Source of the DNA: Trifolium pratense
Taxonomy: Eukaryota; Streptophyta; Magnoliopsida; Fabales; Fabaceae
Length of the DNA stretch: 64,000 bases
Assembly (NCBI RefSeq): GCF_020283565.1
Contig: NC_060060.1
Span: 31,930,001 to 31,994,000, forward strand
Direction of reading: 5' to 3'
Shown: piece after piece, positions 1 to 10,902 of the stretch
How the letters are laid out: each line of letters begins with the position of its first letter
How positions within the stretch are numbered: the first letter of the stretch is position 1
Translations under genes and position numbers: made by a program
The notes under the pieces: model-generated
Database searches by the model: none
Told to the model about the DNA's origin: nothing
What the model saw: the letters and a program-made list of their open reading frames with translations, nothing else

Positions 1-160
1 GTCATTACTTTTAGTAGTTCATTATTGCTTCTTGAGCTGTTTATGTCACTTCTACATTATATTCCTAAGATACTAAATAAAAAGCAATTTTTCAACACTT
101 ATCTATTCAATCAAGCCAAGTAGGAACATCTAAACCTTTGAATGTGTTTGTTATTATTAC

Positions 161-286
161 CTTACCAAGGCGGTAGATAGAACGCTCAACCAAGAAACAG
201 ACAAAGACCATGACAGTAACAACAGATGCAACTGAATATGTAGGTGTCTCAGCAAGAGAACGACCTTGCTCCATAACATGTTCCAT
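161..286 (-). CDS. MLO: MLO-family seven-transmembrane protein, first exon only (partial)
   Basis: The minus strand starts with ATG at 286 and reads 42 codons to a GT donor right after 161 (AAG|gtaataat). The peptide has the N-terminal MLO signature: a short polar stretch, then [21 protein letters not shown] (residues 13 onward, one hydrophobic membrane segment), then ERSIYRLGK, where known MLO proteins continue with a Trp and a basic loop. MLO proteins are plasma-membrane proteins with seven membrane spans and a calmodulin-binding tail, involved in powdery mildew susceptibility, pollen tube reception or root responses depending on clade. The rest of the gene lies left of the window; positions 1-160 appear to be intron 1. 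An alternative donor four bases upstream would break the conserved LGK. The subfamily cannot be assigned from 42 residues. Confidence 0.85.
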
Positions 287-554
287 TATTTCTTCTTACA
301 TCAAGAAACCATTCATTGAAAACAAAAAAGAAGAACTCTCTTGAATCCACAGAAATGAGGAGCAGATGGGATCCAAAGGAAGGAAAAGAGAAGTATCTTA
401 GCAGCTTTGAGAGAGTGTTTTTTGTTTTATTTGATTAGTTTAGTTGAAAGGTGCATGTGGAGAGAGTATATTATAATATTGCAGTTGCAGGTATAGATCC
501 TAATCACTTTTGATTTCATCATATAATAAATTTCTTAGAATCGAGAGTTAAGTC

Positions 555-745
555 TAACTCAACTCTACAAAACTAGCTTATATGGTGAGTATTGTTTCTA
601 CTTTATAAGCGTATACTCAGGCCATCTCGCAAGCGATATTGGGTTTGGGGCGCGGATATAAATGGTGGATGGTCCGATCAGAAATCTGATTGCAGGCGGC
701 CCAACAGATGGTAGAGAGGCTATGATATCATCTAAGAAATTATTA
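555..745. repeat. Dispersed repeat, family member 1 (GGCCATCTCGCAA type)
   Basis: This stretch shares blocks with 11895-12095: the phrase CAGGCCATCTCGCAA, a GGTGGTCC/GGCGGCCCAAC block, and AGAGAC/AGAGGC followed by TATCATCTAAGAA. The second copy has the same blocks in a different order. No coding potential was seen. It looks like a decayed interspersed repeat upstream of the MLO gene. Its class is unknown. Confidence 0.5.
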
Positions 746-1212
746 ATTAAACACTTTGTTTATTGTTTGTCAAAGTTAAAGACTAGCTTACGTGCAGTGT
801 ATTGGTGCTGTCTATGACACACAAACACAATCTCCAAACCATGCACATGGAGAGTTTCTCATTCTCCAAGGTTGCTGTTACTAACAACCTTTAGATGGTA
901 AGTTTCAAGGGACCAAAAGGGTCCCTCTAAAGAAAACCGGTATATGGCATTATGAATAATTAATTCTTTTATATATATAGCAAACTGTGAAAAAGTAGTT
1001 TGTTCTGTGACAAAGACAACAAAAGGAAATGGAAAAGGAAGTTGAATATTAATCATGGAAATATTAATTCTTGTTCACCAATAAAAGACATAGATTGTAT
1101 TGCTTTCTTCTTGTTTCTTCTGGTTTGTTTTTTATTTTATGTATTTTTATAAATAAAAGTTTAATGAATATTGAGTCTTGTCTCAAGACTCTCCAGAATC
1201 AAAAAATATTTT

Positions 1213-1305
1213 TTTGGTTTACAATGAGTTGGGGATCAAACCCATAACCTATAACATACTACCTAAATTCTTCACCACTAGACATAATCCAGTGGCTTAA
1301 AAACA
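1213..1305 (-). repeat. tRNA-derived SINE remnant (family A, minus strand)
   Basis: On the minus strand, the phrase CACTGGATTATGTCTAGTGGTGA resembles a pol III A box, and about 40 bases on, GGGTTTGATCCCC (1231-1243 reversed) is a good B box. The spacing and the following run up to GTAAACC match a tRNA-derived SINE. A related plus-strand copy lies at 20284-20369, which shares GCCACTGGATT, GGTTTAG and ATTGTAAAC. Confidence 0.5.
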
Positions 1306-1558
1306 TTAAAGAGTAGTATCTTAGTACTCCTTTGTTAAGGAAGTAATATAATAATCTTGACTTAAAAAGTAGTGTATTCAACATTTTTAAAGCTTAAAAC
1401 AATTGTTAGCATGACTCTTGAAATATAAACAAACAAAACTTTCAAGTTTTATGGTCTGAAGCATTAGCATATCTAAATTAATTTTACTACATTTAGTAAT
1501 ATCATTTACGAAGTACTATTCAACCAATGTAAAAACTTCTTTTATTCATATGAATGAA

Positions 1559-1616
1559 AAAATAATAATAATAATAATAATACTCCTACATACATACATA
1601 CATATACATACATGTC
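1559..1616. repeat. Compound microsatellite (AAT)n and (ACAT)n
   Basis: A run of about eight AAT units is followed, after a short spacer, by tandem ACAT/TACA units. The flanking 1310-2165 stretch is AT-rich and holds no convincing gene. Confidence 0.9.
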
Positions 1617-2169
1617 TCATTACAAAGTTTAACATAAAATGAGCCAATTAACAAATAATTGGATCTTTAACCATGATGAATTAGGAATGAGTCAATAAAA
1701 TCAGCCAATTACTTATCAATTTGACACAATTCAATAATGAGGCATTCTTCCCCAACCCCCACCATAAAAAATCTACACAAGTAGTCAAATGTGCGATTGG
1801 CCCAACTTGTTCTTTACTTCTCTTCTCTTTAAAAGGAAAAGAAGGGCCAAACAATATTTAGAAGAAGTATTTATTTTTTTTATATTTTGTTGTCCGTCTA
1901 CTTTTTATTCATGTGTAATTATTTTATATAACAAAGATTTTACTGTTATCAATATAGAAGGAACTGAAAAGAGAAAAAGAACATGAATTTTGTAGTTAGT
2001 ATAGCAGTTACTAATATACTAATACATGCTTGCTTGCTTCACTCTTTTCTCTGATGCTAAATTTTACTATCAGTGATGGACTTCTATTTGCAGAGGTTTC
2101 AAAATCCTTTACATTACATTACATTACATGCGGATGCAATTGTGGTTGCATACCAGAATTTAAAATAAT

Positions 2170-2830
2170 GAGGCTGTGTTATGGACCGAACCTAAGCCTA
2201 ACTCGGCGTCGAGCACGACCCACTTAGAAGTCAGTCTCGGTCCAATAGCACGCTGTCGCGGACCCAATGCCACGCGTTCCTGCTCAACAGTCACAAAAGT
2301 TGGCTTTTCTGTAACGTCCAACATCGGAAGCCAATCATGACTTTTTAGCCATTATTCCCACAGGCATCAATGTTGAGGCCGCGAGATTCGCCCTCACATT
2401 GATGGCCTTGGCTCTGTGCCAGATGATATATAGATCTTTGTCATGCAGAAGGATCAAACATCTTATATATTATTCTCGAACCTCTCAACATCTTATTTCT
2501 TATGCTCGAACTTCTCACTTCACGCAAACACTGACTTCAGCGTTAGAGTGTTTGATTTACTACACTTTCTAGAACCTCTTACATTTGATTTACTACACTT
2601 TCTATAAATACCAATATGCAAAGTTCTTCCACAAACTCTTCTCGCATATTCTCGGTCTATCAAACTCCTCACTACTAACTCTTCATGCAGTGTGCAACCA
2701 TCTTCTCTTTGACGCGAACCTCCCTCTCTTCCTTCAAAATTGTTTCAGAGTTATCTTTGAGAGCTATTTTTTTTGTTTCCATCAGTATTTCCTTCTAGCT
2801 CACCTTAATATGTCTCAGCTGCTGTAAATT
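2170..2830. repeat. Probable LTR-retrotransposon LTR fragment or solo LTR
   Basis: This island is more GC-rich than its surroundings. It contains CACTGACTTCAGCGTTAGAGTG at 2528-2549, which resembles the ACTGACTT-AGC-T-GAGTG phrase common in plant LTRs (Ty3/gypsy type, from memory). Two 21-bp direct repeats starting TTTGATTTACTACAC lie at 2551-2571 and 2584-2604, and the second ends at a TATAAATA that could be an LTR TATA box. No clean TG..CA ends or target-site duplication were found, so the boundaries are approximate. The open frame starting at 2585 has no recognisable domain. Confidence 0.35.
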
Positions 2831-4193
2831 TTATATCATCAATTTCTTCTGCTTCAGTTGCACGATTAGTTAGATACTCATTCAAATTTTGAGATAGTGA
2901 TCAATGAAATATGCTTTGATGTTAAATCTCTTTCTCTCATAGTAGTAGTCATCATAAAGTGTTTAAAGCTTCGGTTGTTTTTGCTTCTCTAGCTCTTTCA
3001 TCACTTTCCTCACTATTGATCTCCTTGAATTCTTTAGTCCATTGACAAAAACAAAAACTCCTCAGGTTAGCTGTGTCGGTGTCCGACACTCGTACAACAC
3101 TACATGTCACATGGCATCAGATAACTCACCTTTTTTTTTTACTGATCAGATAACTCACTTATATAGATAGACACGTGAAATCAAAATTCTACAGAAATTA
3201 ATTACACATTGAAAATATAATCGTGACTGATCTAGTAATCGTGACTGATCTCATTTGCTGGTTTGATTTGCTTGGCTTCAATGTTTTTTTTTTTCTTCTT
3301 TTGTTCTTTCCATCATGGTAATACCCAAGATCACGATGCGCAATTAATTCAAAGGTATAAAAGACACGTTAATCGTAGTAACAATGGAAGCTACATACAT
3401 TGTGTTGCATTTTAAGTGCTAGCGGTTAAGTCTCACAAATGTTGGATTTATAAGAGAGATGACCGATTAACCTAATAGTAATACCTTAAGGTTTTGGGTG
3501 GAGATGTGGTCTCCCTCTCTTGTGGTTCTGGAGCATTAGTCCCTTATTTCTCCCAAGTTCATCCGGACTTCCCGACACATTGCCTCAACGCAAGACGTTG
3601 TAACAATAAATTAAGTCTCTTTTTTTTTGTCAAAAAATAAATAAATTTAAATTTTTATCATATTTTGACCATCAAACAAGCCGAGCTCTTAGTAGGTGAT
3701 TAAGGCGCCCGGAAAAGGATCTCTCAATTTTTCTCTCGTAAAATTTTCTCAAGTTCTCAACCTTTAAACAATTGTTCTCCATTTTGTAAAAATTATAAAA
3801 TTATCTCCTTTTATATTTCAAGGATTTAAATTTAACACATTATTTTCTAAGTGTTTTTTTCACTTCAGAGGATTCTTTTTGTGTAAAAATCCATTTATAA
3901 GAAGTATAAGGTGTACTCAATTCGGGTTTGGATTTTCTAAGCGAGTAAAGTCTAAAGTGAGAAGATCAAATGTTGTGAGTGTAACAACATCATGGTTTGT
4001 TATGATGTACCTATAATATCTACCTTTATTTTTATTAATTAATTAACGCTTAATATCTTCCACTTTACACTCTAAAATGAAACACTTAGTTTATAGTGTC
4101 CACAAAAAAAAAAAAAACACTCACTTTAGAGGAACCGAATCCACTCAACCCTTACCATTCATAATCACCATTAGAGCATTGAAAGGCAAACTA
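2831..4193. other. Intergenic AT-rich DNA, no gene seen
   Basis: No coding signal. It contains a perfect 7-bp-stem palindrome GTGTCGGTGTCCGACAC near 3073-3090 and a moderately GC-rich stretch at 3415-3605 (GGTTAAGTCTCACAAATGTTGG and onward) that looks like an old interspersed repeat of unknown class. Confidence 0.5.
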
Positions 4194-4597
4194 AGAAATT
4201 ATTACACTAATCTTCATTCATCATGTGGATCTCGGGTGTGCCGATCTTTTTTGCATCTCATTTGGCTTACTTGCGTTTGGCTTATGTGGACGGATAGAAA
4301 TCATCGTCTGTTCAGAGGCTCAACATGCACCACCCATCATTTGTTGGACAAGATCAAGCTATTTTCATACATGTGGTTGAAGACGACGAGTGTTACTTTA
4401 GCTTCAAACTACCATAGCTGGTGGTCTAGTCCTTTGTTGTGTTTGAGCCTTGTATGATTTGTTTTTGATTTTTTTCCCTGACTCATTGTAAACCTTTGTA
4501 GTCGACCTCAGTACGTTTTGTACTGGGGAGGCTGTTTTAGTTAATATATCTCATTTTGCCTTGTTAAAAAAACAAAAAAATTTAGAAATTATTACAC
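4194..4597 (+). mobile_element. 5'-truncated LINE (3' end only) with 14-bp target-site duplication
   Basis: Perfect direct repeats AGAAATTATTACAC at 4194-4207 and 4584-4597 flank an insert of about 375 bp. The insert reads in frame from 4209 to 4457 and gives a typical plant LINE C-terminal peptide (RSFLHLIWL, VWLMWTDRNHRLFRG, HHLLDKIKLFSYMWLK, YHSWWSSPLLC) followed by a stop. After it come a 3' UTR with TTTTGTACTGGGGAGGCTG and an A-rich tail ending at the second repeat. A 3' fragment with poly(A) and target-site duplication is the product of target-primed reverse transcription that stopped early. The longer open frame starting at 4077 runs across the insertion boundary and is not a gene. Confidence 0.9.
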
Positions 4598-4606
4598 ACA
4601 TATAAG

Positions 4607-4642
<36 letters not shown>
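4607..4642. repeat. (ATT)n microsatellite
   Basis: About eleven tandem ATT units lie just downstream of the LINE insertion. Confidence 0.95.
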
Positions 4643-4680
4643 TTGTCAAGTAGCTTAGCTTGCTAGATTTTTTTGGGATC

Positions 4681-4805
4681 AAGTATTTATTTATTTATTG
4701 GCTACAAATTTCACCTATAAGGTGGATAAATAAGATGATCTGAGTTCAAATTTTAGTCCCTACATATATAATGTAACGGCCCTATCATTTGAGTTAAACT
4801 CATGT
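4681..4805 (+). repeat. SINE-like repeat (family B)
   Basis: The sequence runs GGCTACAAATTTCACCTATAAGGTGGATAAATAAGATGATCTGAGTTCAAATTTTAGTCCCTACATATATAATG in outline. It shares this order of blocks with 35525-35640: GGTGGATAAGTGAGATGATC, a GAGTTCAAA/GAGGTTCAAA B box, then TATATAAT. Both look like copies of one tRNA-derived SINE family. Confidence 0.55.
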
Positions 4806-5306
4806 GATAAAATTATTTTCTATTGAACCTATAAACTAAAACTAGGGAATTAAAACTATTTGATTCACTAATTTTGATAAATTGACTATTTCTCTTCTAA
4901 ACATATGTTATTATAAAAACGCCGCTTACTCCAAGTAATAACTAACCAAATTAAGTGTTGAATATTTACACACTTTTACCTTTTACCTTTTACCAATGCA
5001 CCAAATGAATCAAATAAATGATTCCTCCTTCAAAAGAAATTGAATCTACATTCAACCACTTAAAATACTCCCCACACTTGTTTCAAAAATTGACAATTGA
5101 AGTATAAATTACGAATGTCTTCCTCTTTTTAGAAACAAAAATTACAGCAAAACTCATGAGAATTAATAAATATTTTTTTCTAATTTTTTATTGTGAATTT
5201 TTTTTTCCAGTCCTATAGGCTTAGTTGTGAAGGTTATATTTGTAAAATACAATTATTATATTGATTTATTTATATAGCAGCAATTCGCAAAGGCTTTAGA
5301 ATTGAG

Positions 5307-5314
5307 AACCCTAA
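5307..5314 (+). promoter_or_regulatory. Telo-box-like element upstream of MORF gene
   Basis: AACCCTAA lies 38 bases before the MORF start codon. Telo boxes are common near transcription starts of plant genes for translation and organelle biogenesis. Its function here is inference. Confidence 0.45.
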
Positions 5315-5351
5315 ACCTCCGAAAAACCCATTCTTTCCAATCACTGCACCA

Positions 5352-6974
5352 ATGGCATCGTCACTGATTCTCTTCCGCCGCTGTATGAGACCACTCTCCG
5401 GCCTCCACCATTCATTCTCAGCAACTTTCACCTCACTTTCAGTCCCAATCACCCACTCGATTTCATCATCACCTTCACGCGTTGAATCGCCCAATTTCAC
5501 CGTTCAATCCCGTTCATTCAGGTCGACATCGATTTCTCTTCTGTCTTCTCGTTATGAAGATAGAAACATCACCGTCGATAATTTTGGTCCTGATACGATC
5601 CTCTTCGAGGGTTGCGATTACAATCACTGGCTCTTCGTCATGGATTTTGGCAGAGATAACAAGCCTCCACCTGAAGAAATGATTCGTGTCTATGAAGAAA
5701 CTTGTGCTAAGGGTCTCAATATCAGGTTCTTTTCATTAATAAAAAAAAAATTGGATTTTTTGATTATGAATACTGAATATTTTATGTATTAGGGTTTTGG
5801 AAATTTTAATTTTGAATGTGTGATTTTTAGTGTGGAAGAGGCAAAGAAGAAGATTTATGCTTGCAGCACAACCACTTACACTGGATTTCAAGCTGTTATG
5901 ACTGAAGAAGAGTCCAAGAAATTTGAAAGTATTTGTTGTTTTTCCTACTTAGATTTCATTGACCTAATTTAGTTGAGATAATTGAAATTAATTTTGGATT
6001 TTTGTGCTTTTTATCAGATCTTCCTGAAGTTATCTTTGTGCTACCAGATTCCTACATTGATCCTGTGAACAAGCAGTATGGAGGTAAGAATTTTATTTGT
6101 TTTTCTTAACTTGCGCTGTGGTTAGTTGTTGATTGGAGATATTCGTTCGTTGCTATAGTTTATTTTCAATGTAAGCTGTTTTATTTATGATTTCTTAAAT
6201 ACTAAGCCACCCTTTTGATTATGAGAACAATTTTTGATGTGTGATATAGGAGATCAGTACATTGATGGAACAATCATCCCTCGACCTCCACCGGTACATT
6301 ACGGGAGAAATCAACAACAAGGAGGAAGACGATACCTCAATCAGCAAAATAATCCAATGCCAAACAATCAAGGGAGTCCCTCTTACAACAATCGGGGTCC
6401 CGTGCCAAGGGAAGGAAGAAACTACGGACCGTCACAAAATTATCCACCCCAACAGAACTCTGGCTATGGCCCACCACCGCAGAGTCCTCCACAACAGTCA
6501 TCAAATATGAGGTTTGATTCAGCATCGCTGCATTATCCACCCGAACAGAGCCACAATCAAGCACCACAAGGTTATCCACCCAAACCCAACTATGGTCAAC
6601 CTTCACAAAATTATTCACCCCCACAGAACATCAACCAAGCACCTCATAGTTATCCCCAACAACAAACCTATGGTCCTGCTTCACCACAGCAGAGCTTTGG
6701 GCCACCAGGACAAGGAGAAAGAACAAATTATGCGCCGCCGCAGAACTTTGGACCGCCAGGACAAGGAGAAAGAAGAAATTATGTTCCTCAGCAGAACTTT
6801 GGACCTCCAGGACAGGGAGAAAGAAATTATGTGCCACAGCAGAACTTTGGTCCGTCAAGACAAGGAGAAAGAAGAGATCCTGTGCCTAGTGAAGGTGGAT
6901 GGGATTTCAAACCATCATATATGGAAGAATTTGAACAAGTTGAGAAGGAAAAATCTACTGGAGAGGTATCGTAG
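5352..6974 (+). CDS. MORF1: Multiple organellar RNA editing factor (MORF/DAG family, MORF1-like)
   Basis: Four exons, 5352-5725, 5831-5928, 6018-6083 and 6250-6974, join in phase with GT-AG introns to give 420 residues. MORF proteins bind PPR editing factors and are needed for C-to-U RNA editing in mitochondria or plastids. Residues 1-60 are rich in Ser, Arg and hydrophobics without acidic residues early on, as in an organelle transit peptide. The MORF box follows: [17 protein letters not shown] (83-99), [26 protein letters not shown] and [22 protein letters not shown]. From about residue 190 the protein is a Pro/Gln/Asn/Gly/Tyr-rich disordered tail. The match to Arabidopsis MORF1 in the box, from memory, is closer than to MORF8 or MORF3, but the paralog assignment is not certain. 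The tail contains four near-identical GPPGQGER repeats. The 3' UTR probably continues into 7000-7260. Confidence 0.93.
6690..6890 (+). repeat. Tandem in-frame coding repeats (about 17 residues) in the MORF tail
   Basis: Four consecutive units of the form (Q)[16 protein letters not shown] lie in exon 4. The last unit has diverged to [15 protein letters not shown]. Both the DNA and protein are repetitive, so copy number may vary between alleles or paralogs. Confidence 0.85.
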
Positions 6975-7019
6975 AATGCAGCAATATTTAAGTTTATATA
7001 AGTACGAATAACAATTTTT

Positions 7020-8322
7020 ATTTGAAGAGAAGTAATGCTCGCCTTGTTTTAGGAATTATGCGACACTGTAAATGGCGAACTTATATTTTTGTTAATGTGC
7101 TGTTGGAAAAATTGCAATCTCTTAGTTTCAATCAATGCAAAATGTGATTTGTTTTTGTTATCATATGCAGGGAAGATATTGATAGTAGTCTAAGACTGGC
7201 TGGGGCGGCCTGTATTGAAGTTACTAAATTGCATGTCATTGCCGTTGCCGATGGAGTAAAAAATATAATCTATTTGAGTTATCATTGTATATCTGTCCAT
7301 GTTTTGATTTCTTTACAAAGGTTGATGTGGTATGAAGGATTTTACTAGCTGCCGCCTGGTTTTGATAAACATGTTTGAACTGGGACATGTATGTGACAGC
7401 ATGTTTATCTCTCTATCTCTCATTTTTTTATCCTTTGCAAATGACACTGTATTTGACAACAATTTTTTTGTTGTCCAAATGTTATTTTAACTTCATTCAA
7501 TTTTCCCTGCATGATTCTACCATAACATGTAGAAGTTTTGTGAAACAAGTCCCCTGCAACCTTTGTGTAAATCAATTCCTAAAGGAAAAAAGTAGTTCAT
7601 TTTAGAATAATGTAAGAATAAACTATAACTTGGTCTCTAAACTATATAAATTTGTCATATTAATCGCATGCTATTAAAATGTTAGAGACTATATTAATAG
7701 ATTTTCATATATTTTAGAGACTATTAGTATTAACTGATTTTATCTACTTCAATGTTTACTTATAGATTTTAATAAACTAGTTAATCCAAACTTGAATGAC
7801 CCTGTGCTTGATCATAAAATAAGATCATACTATGCCCTTTTACTTTAAGCAAGAGAACCCCATATTTTGGATTGCATCAGCATCACCATACAGAATTGAG
7901 TTACACTGAGCATTTTCAGTTCCTTGTTGCTTTATAAAAAAGCATTTAAAAACATCAATTTTGGATTGAATAAATGTGAAGTTATGAACAAGTATTTTCC
8001 AAAACCCCTATTGGAAGCTGCTTCTGAAAGATAACTCTGCACTTTATGAACATCAATTTATCCTTTTGTGAAGTCGCATAAGTCGATTTTATAACTGCAC
8101 TTTAAAAATAAAGCTTAATGGGTACATAGTTATTGTAAACCATTTTACAAACATCAAATAAGATACCGCATTTCTTCCATGTGACATTTGTTTCAAATTA
8201 ACCATATAAAATGTGACATAATTTAGCAAAGTTGTGGACCCTTTATCGGATATTAGTGTAAAAAACATACATTAACGATGCATACCCTTTAATTCCTTAA
8301 AAATAATTCACATCTGTATAGT
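7020..8322. other. MORF 3' region and intergenic DNA, no second gene seen
   Basis: The first 250 bases are likely MORF 3' UTR. The remainder is AT-rich with short phrases repeated in inverted form around 7640-7760 (TTAGAGACTAT), possibly a decayed MITE. No credible open frame was found. Confidence 0.45.
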
Positions 8323-8916
8323 ATAGGATGTAGGCATGGCAATGGGGCGGGTACGAGTTTTGTCCTTCCCAAACTCAAACTCATAAAGTTCGGGTTTCCC
8401 CAAACCCATCCCAAATTTGAGCGGGTATAAAAATGATAACTCCAAACCCATACCCAACGGGGATCGGGTATCCCATCGGGTTTCGGGTATCCCCATTACG
8501 CCTCTTTTCCACATGAATTTAGATTATATTTTAGTATTTTTTTATTAACAAAAAAGTTAAATGTCCAAAATTATTTTCTCTCAACAATATTTTTTTAAAT
8601 AAAGAAAAAAAAATAGAGAAAATGGTTTCTTTAATACTCAAATTAAAATAAAAAATAAATATATGAACGTAAATAGATTGTTTAAGCGTTTCTAATTTAA
8701 AAAAGGTGAAATCTAATTTTTAGTATAAGCGGGGCGGGTTCGGGGACGGGTTCGGGGTGGGTATCAATGTACCCATTACCCGCCCCAAACCCATCTTTTG
8801 AAATCGGGGAAAACCCAAACCCAAACTCAGTCAACTCGAGTTTTCCTCGTCAAAGCGGGTATGGTTTGGGTGGGTATCCGCGAATATGGGTTTTAATTGC
8901 CATGCCTAATAGGATG
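8323..8916. mobile_element. Non-autonomous hAT element (578 bp) with 8-bp target-site duplication
   Basis: The element spans 8331-8908. Its ends are perfect 13-bp inverted repeats, TAGGCATGGCAAT on the left and ATTGCCATGCCTA on the right. It is flanked by perfect 8-bp direct repeats ATAGGATG (8323-8330 and 8909-8916), the hallmark length of hAT insertions. The interior near both ends is packed with GGGTTCGGG, GGGTATCC and CCCAAACCC motifs in both orientations, as expected for subterminal transposase-binding repeats. The core is AT-rich. There is no transposase, so it must be mobilised in trans. Confidence 0.93.
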
Positions 8917-9227
8917 TAGAGAGACTTTAAGCAAAATTTGAATAAAATAGATAGGATGGAATGATGTTTAAAATGGAACAACAAAAATGTGAGAAAAACA
9001 AATCTAGAGAGAGAGAGATAAAGAGAAAGGTAGAGAAATAAAAGTTAAAATATTTTCCTTCCATACAATATTTTCTTCTTATTCTTTTTAAACAAATCAT
9101 ACAATATTTTCTTAAATCATAAAATACAACCCCTTGTTATTTCTCGTCACTTTTCTTTCTTAATTCGTGTGGCTACATGTTTCGGAGACTATATGTTTGG
9201 TATTTGTGAGAAGACAACAACAACAAA

Positions 9228-9301
9228 GACCGCATAGCGCAGTGGATTAGCGCGTCTGACTTCGGATCAGAAGGTCGTGGGTTCGACTCCCACTGTGGTC
9301 G
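9228..9301 (+). tRNA. tRNA-Arg (anticodon TCG)
   Basis: The sequence folds into a full cloverleaf. The acceptor arm is GACCGCA with TGTGGTC (one G-U pair), followed by a D arm with GCGCAGTGGATTAGCGC. The anticodon stem TCTGA/TCAGA encloses loop CTTCGGA, giving anticodon TCG, which reads Arg CGA codons. A T arm GTGGG-TTCGACT-CCCAC and discriminator G at 9301 complete it. A CAACAACAA run just upstream and a T run starting at 9307 fit plant pol III start and stop signals. No intron. The internal A box (TAGCGCAGTGG) and B box (GGTTCGACTCC) are intact. Confidence 0.97.
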
Positions 9302-9686
9302 TTCATCTTTTTCAATTTTTTGGAGCCTCTTCCTCTGTTATTATGCATGCTCAACTTGTTTATTAGAGTTCAGTTCTCTCATTTTGTTTGTTTTGAGACA
9401 TAGAAATGTGCGTTTAGGCTTTTACTGTTTGTGAGTTTGAATGCTGGTTAAAATGATTGTCCTTATTGTGTATTAAAATGATCTAATTAATGGTATTGGA
9501 CTTCAAAAATGCTTGTCACTTTGTATTCTATAGCAACATTTTAATCATACTGCTGTATGAATTCTATATTGTTCTTGCTGTAATTAAATTGAACTATATA
9601 TGCTTATTATTGTATTCTAGTGTTGTAGAACCAAAATAATGTGTGTGTTTAAGACTGAAATATATGTTTTGGAACACAAGATATGA

Positions 9687-10277
9687 GTCAAGGTTAGGGT
9701 TGGGAACAGGCCAGGCCTTGACAGGCCTAAGCCTGGCCTATGATTTTTTTTTCAGGCCTGAGCCTGGCCTGCGGCCTATCAAATGTTATTTTTTTTGGCC
9801 TGACCTGAGCCTTTTAAAAGCCTGGCCTGGCCTTGTAGCCTGTTTAAAAGTCTGTGTTACATTAAAGCTTCTCTATATAGTTTTTTTAAATAGGCTAAAC
9901 AGGCCTTAAAAAATTTACATTTAAATTTTTATAATTTCTACAACATTAAGAAAAAGCTAATAATATGATTAACACAATAATTAAAAACTAATAAAATAAT
10001 AAATACGATTACGAAAAATAATAATTATTATAAATAATATTTTTTTATAAGATATAAATAATAATATTATATAAATAATTATTATTATAAACAGGCCGGC
10101 CTATCAGGCTTCGTAGGCCTTTTTAGAAGCCTAAGCCTGGCCTATTTATGTAAACAGGCCGTTTTCAAAGCCTAAGCCTGGCATTTTTAATAATCAGGCC
10201 AGGTCAGGCCAGACTTATACAGGCCAGGCCAAAGGCCCCTGTAGGCCGCCTGGCCTATTCCCAACCCTAGTCAAGGT
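9687..10277. mobile_element. Second non-autonomous hAT element (575 bp) with 8-bp target-site duplication
   Basis: The element spans 9695-10269. Its ends are inverted repeats TAGGGTTGGGAA (left) and TTCCCAACCCTA (right), extended after one mismatch by AGGCCAGGC on both sides. It is flanked by perfect 8-bp duplications GTCAAGGT (9687-9694 and 10270-10277). Dense AGGCCTGGCC-type subterminal repeats occupy both outer 200 bases, with an AT-only core. It belongs to a different family from the element at 8331 because the terminal and subterminal motifs differ. No coding capacity. Confidence 0.93.
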
Positions 10278-10890
10278 GGAGAAAAGCCATACTCATATCA
10301 GCATAGACTCATTCTATACTGACCCCTCAAAATCCATGGTATCCAACTATAATCATTCATTTAATCATTTCCAAATTATAAAGTGGTTAAATTTCTATCT
10401 CCGAAATGCTCCCCGGTTCTAGACCAAGATTTCCCGTATTCACTTATTGTACGCATTCATGCAGTCAGTGACTGCACGACCGTCTAATCGAGATCATACA
10501 TTCAATCGGTCAATGAATGTGTGCAGTCAGTGACTACAAGGAATCCAATTTGCCCGATTCATACATTGTTGAATACTACAAAGATTATTTTATTTTTTTT
10601 GAACTTGGTAGAAATAAAAGTTAGTGAGCCATTACTCAATTGACACACAAGTTAATCATCTCATGAGTTTTTTTTTTTTTTTTGTTGACGAAATCATCTG
10701 AGGAGTGAAATCATCTCATGAGTTGACGAGTTGGATTTAAGTAAAACATCAAGACTAATTTATTTATGCACATTACACAAATCCTTCTACGAATATCTAA
10801 CTATCTATCTATCTATACTACTTTATGCAATGAGATTCTACTAAGATTGTAGAAAATTCACACAATATGAAATACTATTAAACTATCATC
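10278..10890. other. Short intergenic stretch between hAT element and COBRA-like gene
   Basis: No gene seen. It holds a tandem-like pair of GTGCAGTCAGTGACT phrases (10458-10475 and 10520-10540), a T run at about 10670-10683, and a small (CTAT)n microsatellite near 10800. Confidence 0.5.
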
Positions 10891-10902
10891 CTTTCACTCA
10901 AA

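Noticed and set aside
2585..2827. An 80-codon open frame downstream of a TATAAATA
   Set aside because: No recognisable motif; it lies in a probable LTR fragment where the TATA box belongs to the element.
4077..4457. A 126-codon open frame as an intact gene
   Set aside because: It crosses the LINE insertion boundary at 4208. Only the part after 4209 is LINE coding sequence; the start is chance flank.
6690..6890. CRISPR-like or regulatory repeat array
   Set aside because: The repeats are directly adjacent, in frame and coding within the MORF exon, and this is a plant nuclear sequence.
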